From positions 62,001 to 126,000 of the forward strand of contig NZ_JACHCC010000007.1 in the NCBI RefSeq assembly GCF_014207135.1: a DNA stretch of 64,000 bases, written 5' to 3'. The notes beneath the pieces were generated by a model that worked only from the letters and a program-made list of their open reading frames with translations, was not told the DNA's origin and made no database searches. A program made the translations under genes and the position numbers. This DNA is from Pedobacter cryoconitis (GTDB lineage Bacteria > Bacteroidota > Bacteroidia > Sphingobacteriales > Sphingobacteriaceae). Below are positions 57,902 to 64,000 of the stretch, piece after piece. The stretch's first letter is position 1; the number at the start of each line of letters is the position of its first letter.

Positions 57902-59479
57902 ATGAAACCCGCAATTTATAACTCCAAATACTTTATTACCATCGGAGTCTTTATTTTATTGTGTTTTAGTGGGATTGGTTACTTCATGACCAGTAAATTC
58001 AACAAACGCACAGAAAGGATCAGTATTGATATGGCCACCAAGATCTATCAGCTGAAATCCAATATTATCTATAATGAATTCAGAAGTTTCATCAGAGGCT
58101 TAAACAATTCCGAAACGATTATTCCCCAGATCAGATCCAACACTGATTTTCATCACGCAGAACAAATGGTCAGTGCACTCTTACTGAGCCATCCAAAAAT
58201 AAAACGCGGCTGGTATGCGATAGTCAAAGGAAAAGATACTGTTTACAAAACAATAACTAAAGAAGGGCAACAGTATAAAGAAGGAACAATACTGAGTTAT
58301 CAGAAAAAATTCATCCACAGTCAGCTGGTCAGAAAAGACAGCGCAATCAGAACCGGAACCATGATCAATGTATCAGATTCCCTGCATTGTCTGTTAGCAT
58401 CCAGACATCGTCTGGCTGATTCCTCTGTGCTGATCCTTGGACTGGATGTCAACTTCAGAGATTTACAGCATTACCTTTGGAGTGTAGACAGTACCGGCCG
58501 GGCTTCTGCATTTATTATCGATTCGGCCGGATATTATATCACCAATCTCGAAGAAAAACTGATTGGTAAACGCATGGCAGGTCCTGTTAAAAGAACCGGG
58601 ACCCAGTTTCTGGGAGACAGCATCAGCAGTTATGAAATTGTAAACTCTGCGTATCTGCAGCTTCCTGTAGTCCGTTTTTATACGCCTTTACATATAGGCC
58701 CGATGAAATGGACCATGATAGTGGATACCCCCGTCCTGGCAGTCGACGAAGATGTAAAAGCCATAGAAAAATATGTGATGATCATGTTTGTCTCCACAGC
58801 TTTGATTATACTGATTCTGATCTCCTGGACGCAGGCCAAATGGCAAAAACAATTTATGCTCAGGCAGCGGGCCGAGTTAGCTGTAGAACGTCAGCAAAAA
58901 GAAAATGCCGTTTTACAGTTAGATAAACTCAAAGAAAAGCTCGATCCACATTTTTTATTCAATTCACTGAGCTCTTTAAATGGTCTGATAGAAGAGAAAC
59001 CGGCGCTTGCAAAATCATTTGTGGTGAAGCTTTCAAGAGTGTACCGCTATGTGCTGGATCCTACACCAAACGGACTCGAATTAGTCTCCAGGGAAGTCGG
59101 TTTTGCCAATGAATATTTTTTCTTATTGAAAATACGGTTCGGCGATGCTTTAGCCTCGCTTGAAATAGATTTGAATGAACAACATTCCTCTGCTTATATT
59201 CCCTTTATGAGTATCCAGACACTGGTCGAAAATGCAGTGAAACACAATGTCGTTTCCAAATTAAAACCATTGTATATCAGTATTAAAAGTGAGGGCGATG
59301 GGATACTTGTTACCAACAATTTACAGTTAAGGAACGATGTGAAGGATTCTGGCAAACAAGGGCTAAAATACCTGCAGGGAATTTACGCGCATTTCGGAGA
59401 CCTTCATTTGAATTACGGGATTGAAGATGGGACCTATAAATGCTTTTTACCCCTCATTAAAAATCCATCCACTCCTTAA
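57902..59479 (+). CDS. LytS/YehU-type sensor histidine kinase
   Basis: 525 residues. A membrane helix (about 12-30), an extracytoplasmic sensor of about 240 residues resembling a Cache domain (IIDSAGYYITN, then FYTPLHIGPMKWTMIVDTP), a second helix (about 291-309), a short coiled coil, and the His_kinase domain with LDPHFLFNSLSSLNGLI (phosphoacceptor H350) and the N-box LVENAVKHNV. The glycine-rich ATP lid, usually GxGL.N, is reduced (KDSGKQGLKYLQG). Such kinases normally act with a LytTR regulator, but none is next to it. Confidence 0.9.
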   Translation: MKPAIYNSKYFITIGVFILLCFSGIGYFMTSKFNKRTERISIDMATKIYQLKSNIIYNEFRSFIRGLNNSETIIPQIRSNTDFHHAEQMVSALLLSHPKIKRGWYAIVKGKDTVYKTITKEGQQYKEGTILSYQKKFIHSQLVRKDSAIRTGTMINVSDSLHCLLASRHRLADSSVLILGLDVNFRDLQHYLWSVDSTGRASAFIIDSAGYYITNLEEKLIGKRMAGPVKRTGTQFLGDSISSYEIVNSAYLQLPVVRFYTPLHIGPMKWTMIVDTPVLAVDEDVKAIEKYVMIMFVSTALIILILISWTQAKWQKQFMLRQRAELAVERQQKENAVLQLDKLKEKLDPHFLFNSLSSLNGLIEEKPALAKSFVVKLSRVYRYVLDPTPNGLELVSREVGFANEYFFLLKIRFGDALASLEIDLNEQHSSAYIPFMSIQTLVENAVKHNVVSKLKPLYISIKSEGDGILVTNNLQLRNDVKDSGKQGLKYLQGIYAHFGDLHLNYGIEDGTYKCFLPLIKNPSTP

Positions 59480-59558
59480 ATCTGCGCTTTCACTTCGCAT
59501 AATGGCAAGCTCACTTTTAATAATTTCATAATCTGGCAACTAAGGGGGATTTTGTGGC

Positions 59559-62201
59559 ATGATTTTGAATAAAAAATTTTTGAGATTGTCTTTTACTGCG
59601 CTCTTTTTATTGTTCTGCAATGTAAATGGCTATACTCAGATGCCTAAAAAATTACCAAAACCTACAGGTAAAACTACTAGTAAAAAAACACTTACGGATA
59701 CACTCAGTAAGAAAGCCAAGACCGACAGTACCAAAAATAAGGAACTGAAAAGTTATGCGGAATTATTGAAAAAAGCGACAACACTGAATGGTCTGTTTAA
59801 AGTTCATCAGGTAGAAGCAGATTACTACTTTGAAATTCCATTGAACCTGATGGAAAAGGACTTTCTGATCGTCAACAAAATTTCGTCAGTACCTCTTGCA
59901 CTTAACGAATCCGGCCTGAATAAAGGGATGAACTTCGACAATAAAGTAGTTCGTTTTTCCAGAAATAAACTGGCCAAAACAGTATGGGTAAAGACCATCG
60001 TACCACAGATCGAGTCGGCTCCGGGTGATGCGATTACCCGTTCTGTAAACGATAATTTTACCGGTTCAGTTATTGAATCATTCAAGATTGAGGCCTATTC
60101 GCCCGATTCATCTGCCGTTGTTATTAAAATGAACAAGGTTTTTGACGGAACGGAAAAAAGCTTCAATGATGTATTTACAGATTTAGGATTGGGAGCCTCC
60201 CCTAAATCGTCTTTATCAGCTATTGAAAAGGTTAAAACTTTCCCACAGAATTTAGTCATCCGCGCTTTATTAAGTGCCCGTGTGATGGATGCAGGAATTA
60301 GCGTACCCATCAGTATAACCGTTACTACAAATCTTCTTTTATTACCAGAGAAACCAATGAAACCGCGTTTTGCGGATAACAGAGTAGGTTTCTTTAGTAC
60401 ACCGAGATGGTACTTCTCTGATGCACAGCATAAGATGGAAACAAGGGAACTGGTTACCAGATGGAGAATGGAACCTAAACCTGAAGATCGTACCAGATAT
60501 CTGAAAGGCGAACTGGTAGAGCCAGCTAAGCCAATCGTATTTTATATAGATCCTGCGACTCCCCCAAAATGGAGAAAAGAAATTATAGCAGGTGTTCATG
60601 ACTGGCAGAAAGCCTTTGAACAGGCTGGTTTTAAAAATGCTATCCAGGCCCGTGAAGTAAAAGATACTGCCGATTATGACGGTGATGATGTCCGTTACTC
60701 TGAAATTACTTACGCCGCTTCGCCAAAATCAAATGCAATGGGCCCTGCGGTTGTAGATCCACGTTCGGGAGAGATCCTGGAATCTGATGTAGTCTGGTGG
60801 CATAATGTAATGATCTCTGTTCAATCCTGGATGCGCGTGCAGACTGGTATAATTGACACAGGAGCAAGATATAATCAATTGTCAGATGCAAGAATGGGAC
60901 ATGCTATCCGTTTCGTCTCTTCACATGAAATTGGCCATACCCTGGGTCTGAAACACAATATGGCTGCGTCGGCTTCTTTCCCGGTAGACTCTTTACGTTC
61001 ACCAGCCTTTACTAACCGTATGGGTGGTACAGCTTCTTCTATTATGGATTATGCCCGTTTCAATTATGTGGCACAACCCGAAGATAAGGTCACTAATATT
61101 ACCCCGCAGATCGGCGTTTATGATACCTACGCCATTGCCTGGGGATATCGCTGGCTGGATGTAGAAGATCCGCATAAGGAACTGCCAATTCTTAAAGAAT
61201 GGATTAAAGTACATGCAAATGATCCTTTGTACCGCTTTGGCGAGCAGCAGAGTTTACTGAATACCATTGATCCCCGTGCGCAGTCCGAAGATCTTGGAGA
61301 TAATTCGGTTAAAGCCAGCCGTTACGGATTAGCCAATTTAAAACGCCTGATTCCGCAAATAGCGGCATGGTCAGCGCCTGAAGGTGATAATTACTATGAA
61401 GCAGGTAAATTATATATGGCTGCTATATGGCAGTGGCAGGCTTATGCCGAACATGTGACTGCAAATATCGGTGGGTACTATTTAGAAAACCCAGTGAGCG
61501 GAGATGGCAAAAATGCTTTCACACCTGTACCTGTAAATATCCAGAAAGAAGCTTTGGCTTATCTTAAAGAACAGGTATTCTATATGCCAGACTGGTTGTT
61601 TAATAAAGAGCTTCTTCAAAAAACTTTTCCTTTAAAAGATACCCCGGTAGGACCGCTTGAATACGCACCTTACAATATGAGACGTGAATCCCAGTATGCA
61701 TTGCTTTACAGCCTGCTGAGTGAAAGTCGTTTATTAAGAATGCTGGAGATGGAAGTGCTGATGGGAAAAGACAAGGTATTTACAGTGGCAGAGTTATTTA
61801 AGGATATACGTCCTGCGGTTTTTGCGAAGACCTTAAAAAGTAAATCACTTTCTATCACTGACCGTATGCTGCAGCAAAACTATGTGGATGTATTATTGGT
61901 GAGTACGGATAAGATGATGGAAAAGATTACCAAGAAATCGTTGAAACAGTCAAACCTGATCAATTTACCACAAACATGTGATCTTGGTCTGAACCGAGAT
62001 TTCGAAACTCCTGCGGCCGAATTAAGAAATATCTACGTGACCTCAATGAGCCGGACCTCGGATGCAGCTTCTGCAAAAAGAGGGGAGCTGCTTCAGATTT
62101 TATCACTGCTTGAAAATAATAAAAACACAGGAGATGAATCGACTAAAAGTCATTATATGGATTTAATCCTTCGTATCCGTCAAAGCCTTAAAACGAATTA
62201 A
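59559..62201 (+). CDS. DUF5117/DUF4953-type zinc metalloprotease
   Basis: 880 residues with a signal peptide (cleavage near VNGYTQ) and a Lys/Thr-rich linker. The zinc site HEIGHTLGLKH is at about 456-466 (HExxHxxxxxH: H456, E457, H460, H466), followed by the methionine turn candidate SSIMDYARFNYV. Upstream and downstream parts fit the DUF5117 and DUF4953 domains that flank this catalytic core in Bacteroidota. It is probably a secreted or periplasmic protease. A SusC-type transporter gene follows 98 bp later on the same strand, separated by a hairpin, a pairing often seen in this group. Confidence 0.92.
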   Translation: MILNKKFLRLSFTALFLLFCNVNGYTQMPKKLPKPTGKTTSKKTLTDTLSKKAKTDSTKNKELKSYAELLKKATTLNGLFKVHQVEADYYFEIPLNLMEKDFLIVNKISSVPLALNESGLNKGMNFDNKVVRFSRNKLAKTVWVKTIVPQIESAPGDAITRSVNDNFTGSVIESFKIEAYSPDSSAVVIKMNKVFDGTEKSFNDVFTDLGLGASPKSSLSAIEKVKTFPQNLVIRALLSARVMDAGISVPISITVTTNLLLLPEKPMKPRFADNRVGFFSTPRWYFSDAQHKMETRELVTRWRMEPKPEDRTRYLKGELVEPAKPIVFYIDPATPPKWRKEIIAGVHDWQKAFEQAGFKNAIQAREVKDTADYDGDDVRYSEITYAASPKSNAMGPAVVDPRSGEILESDVVWWHNVMISVQSWMRVQTGIIDTGARYNQLSDARMGHAIRFVSSHEIGHTLGLKHNMAASASFPVDSLRSPAFTNRMGGTASSIMDYARFNYVAQPEDKVTNITPQIGVYDTYAIAWGYRWLDVEDPHKELPILKEWIKVHANDPLYRFGEQQSLLNTIDPRAQSEDLGDNSVKASRYGLANLKRLIPQIAAWSAPEGDNYYEAGKLYMAAIWQWQAYAEHVTANIGGYYLENPVSGDGKNAFTPVPVNIQKEALAYLKEQVFYMPDWLFNKELLQKTFPLKDTPVGPLEYAPYNMRRESQYALLYSLLSESRLLRMLEMEVLMGKDKVFTVAELFKDIRPAVFAKTLKSKSLSITDRMLQQNYVDVLLVSTDKMMEKITKKSLKQSNLINLPQTCDLGLNRDFETPAAELRNIYVTSMSRTSDAASAKRGELLQILSLLENNKNTGDESTKSHYMDLILRIRQSLKTN

Positions 62202-62208
62202 CCGATTT

Positions 62209-62234
62209 CACACACACACAAATACACACACATC
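62209..62234 (+). repeat. short CA dinucleotide repeats
   Basis: (CA)6 at 62209-62220, then AATA and a further CA run, between the metalloprotease stop and a hairpin. The tract lies in the leader of the susC-like gene. Further ACACAC words occur nearby. Confidence 0.8.
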
Positions 62235-62240
62235 AATTTA

Positions 62241-62276
62241 TTCAGCCGGGCTGCTATACACACCCGGCTGAATTTT
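62241..62276 (+). terminator. hairpin between the metalloprotease and susC-like genes
   Basis: TTCAGCCGGG pairs perfectly with CCCGGCTGAA (10 bp, 12-nt loop) and is followed by TTTTC. It may terminate or attenuate transcription so that the transporter is expressed separately. Confidence 0.7.
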
Positions 62277-62299
62277 CAAACACACCTCAAATAAATACT

Positions 62300-64000
62300 A
62301 TGGTTAAAAATCTACTCTTATTTCTTGTCCTGATTGGCCTCGGCTTATCCGGATATAGTCAAAAAAAGACCGCCATCAGTGGTCAGGTTTTAGATCCGGA
62401 AGGATTGCCAATCCCTGGAGCATCCGTTTATGTGGATAAATCTACGATAGGGGTACAAACAGGACTTAACGGAGTTATCCAGAACATAGCCATTGGTACT
62501 GTAACCGATTCGGAAGGTAAATTTACTTTAAGTGTTCCCGAAGGGACTCCAACCATCCGCGTAAGTTACATGGGTTATAATTCCATGCTGGTAAACATTA
62601 TCAATAAAACGAAACTCACCATTTCAATGGAAAGTAATGAGAACAATTTGGGTGAGGTGGTTGTCAATGGTTATACTGCAATTGCAAAACGTAAAAATAC
62701 GACGGCAACAACGGTATTGGAATACAGTAAAATGCGTCAGTCGGGTGTTTCTGGTATCGACCAGATGCTGGAAGGACAAATTGCAGGGGTGGCAGTAACG
62801 ACGCTGACCGGTGGTCCGTCTGCTGCACCAAAGATCCGTATCCGTGGTACAGTTTCTTTAAATGGTGGCCAGGACCCACTATGGGTATTAGATGGTATCC
62901 CGTTGGAAGGGACTAACATGCCTAATAATTTAACAGATAAAGATAATATTGACCAGTTACGTAACTTACCAATTGCGGGATTAAACCCTGATGATATTGC
63001 GGATATTACGATTCTGAAAGATGCAGCAGCGACTTCAATTTATGGAGCCAGAGCAGCAAACGGCGTTATTGTGATTACGACAAAAAAAGGTAAAAAAGGG
63101 CCGGTTTCCATTAACTTCAATGCGAATACCTTTATCGCTGAACGTCCTGACTTTAGCAAATTAAACCTGATGAACTCGACAGAAAAAGTTGATTTCGAAT
63201 TGGGCCTTGCTGCAAGACCAGATTTAACCTTCAGAAACAATCAGGGTGAGATTATCAGGATCCTGAATAAAAATAATGAACTGGATAATTACCAGGCTAA
63301 TGGTTTTTCAGCATTAAGTCCTGCGACACAACAACAGATCAACTCACTCCGCCAGAACAATACCAACTGGGGAAAAGAACTTTATCAGACCGCAATCAAT
63401 CAGCAATACAGCTTAAGTCTGTCGGGTGGTAATGACCAGGCGAACTACTATTTTTCTGGAGGTTATTACGATGAGAAAGGAACCTCTATCGGTACAGGTA
63501 TGAAAAGATATAACCTGACTTTAAAAACTGATTTTAACATTTCTCAGAAATTAAAGTTCGGAGCAGCTATTTTCGCTTCCAAAACAGACCGTAAAAATTA
63601 CCTGGCTGACATTGACGGTTTCACGAATCCGGCAAAATATTCCAGAAATGTGAACCCTTATCAGGTGATCAGAAATGCTGACGGTAGTTACGCTTATGAC
63701 CAGGATATCTTTGGAACCAGTAATGCTATCCGTGATATCTATGTACCATTTAACGTCATTGAAGAGAGAGAAAATACCAGATATACTTTAGGTAATAAAA
63801 GTTTGAAGAGTATCCTGGATATGGATTATCAGATTACCAAAGACCTGAAATTACATTCTGAGCTGGGCTTACAGTTTGATGAAACGGGAAGCGAAAAATA
63901 TGCTGGTATTGATTCATACTATGCACGCAGAATTAAGGAAACGACAAGTTATTACGATTCTAAAAATAAGAAATATGCTTATTTCCTGCCTGTAGGAGGG
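62300..64000 (+). CDS. SusC/RagA-type TonB-linked outer-membrane protein, N-terminal part
   Basis: The frame is open from the ATG at 62300 to the right edge (567 codons), so the gene is cut by the window. Signal peptide ends LSGYSQ. The carboxypeptidase-regulatory-like domain (ISGQVLDPEGLPIPGASVYV) carries an insertion of about 12 residues (VQTGLNGVIQNIAIG) before the usual GTVTDSEGKF. A TonB-box-like LGEVVVNGYTAI follows, then the plug (MLEGQIAGVAV, PLWVLDGIPLEG, ITILKDAAATSIYGARAANG) and the first barrel strands. The ligand is unknown; the nearby metalloprotease hints at peptides, but this is only an inference. Confidence 0.93.
   Translation, partial: MVKNLLLFLVLIGLGLSGYSQKKTAISGQVLDPEGLPIPGASVYVDKSTIGVQTGLNGVIQNIAIGTVTDSEGKFTLSVPEGTPTIRVSYMGYNSMLVNIINKTKLTISMESNENNLGEVVVNGYTAIAKRKNTTATTVLEYSKMRQSGVSGIDQMLEGQIAGVAVTTLTGGPSAAPKIRIRGTVSLNGGQDPLWVLDGIPLEGTNMPNNLTDKDNIDQLRNLPIAGLNPDDIADITILKDAAATSIYGARAANGVIVITTKKGKKGPVSINFNANTFIAERPDFSKLNLMNSTEKVDFELGLAARPDLTFRNNQGEIIRILNKNNELDNYQANGFSALSPATQQQINSLRQNNTNWGKELYQTAINQQYSLSLSGGNDQANYYFSGGYYDEKGTSIGTGMKRYNLTLKTDFNISQKLKFGAAIFASKTDRKNYLADIDGFTNPAKYSRNVNPYQVIRNADGSYAYDQDIFGTSNAIRDIYVPFNVIEERENTRYTLGNKSLKSILDMDYQITKDLKLHSELGLQFDETGSEKYAGIDSYYARRIKETTSYYDSKNKKYAYFLPVGG

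Overview
The window looks like chromosomal DNA of a Bacteroidota bacterium of the Sphingobacteriaceae type, probably Pedobacter or a close relative. The evidence is two SusC/RagA-type TonB-linked outer-membrane proteins (one with its SusD partner), type IX secretion (T9SS) sorting signals, PorP/SprF-family proteins, weak or absent Shine-Dalgarno sites, and several promoters with the Bacteroidota -7 box TAnnTTTG. I see no insertion sequence, prophage, CRISPR array or rRNA.

Layout: 1-2.4 kb holds a divergent M16 peptidase start and an overlapping surE / small membrane protein / lpxB operon. 2.4-5.2 kb holds a lone response regulator and a ribulose-monophosphate pair (hxlA, hxlB) divergent from an AraC-type regulator. 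5.2-7.3 kb has a DUF885 lipoprotein and a small hypothetical gene. 7.7-14.0 kb is a sugar-uptake locus: ROK regulator, SusC, SusD.

14.1-49.5 kb is the centre of interest. Two tandem minus-strand cassettes each have the order small ORF, giant adhesin, PorP/SprF-like protein, TPR/PD40/OmpA-like protein. The adhesins (about 4,700 and 4,600 residues) are built from some 25-27 DUF11-type Ig-like domains and end in a type B (CHU_C, gliding-motility-associated) T9SS sorting domain. Their bodies are mosaics of nearly identical and clearly diverged blocks. Their N-terminal tips are unrelated: a bacterial-lectin-like domain in copy A, and a CshA-like domain plus two GEVEDY-type domains in copy B. Both cassettes share a sigma-54-like promoter element at the same distance from the small ORF, a repeated leader/start-codon module, and hairpins between cistrons. 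I read this as a duplicated, recombining surface-adhesin system with exchanged binding tips. The SprF-like protein would help export the type B cargo and the OmpA-like protein would anchor the machinery to peptidoglycan.

50.2-62 kb is a mixed accessory stretch: a DUF6624 protein, a frameshifted lipoprotein gene, a secreted protein with tail-fibre-like GNVGIGT motifs between twin terminators, tRNA-Tyr and tRNA-Ala, a MACPF-domain lipoprotein with three DUF5648-like repeats, an alpha/beta hydrolase, a P-loop NTPase, an NlpE-like lipoprotein, a LytS-type sensor kinase and a DUF5117-type zinc metalloprotease. The window ends inside a second SusC gene. All functions are inferred from motifs read by eye; no database search was made.
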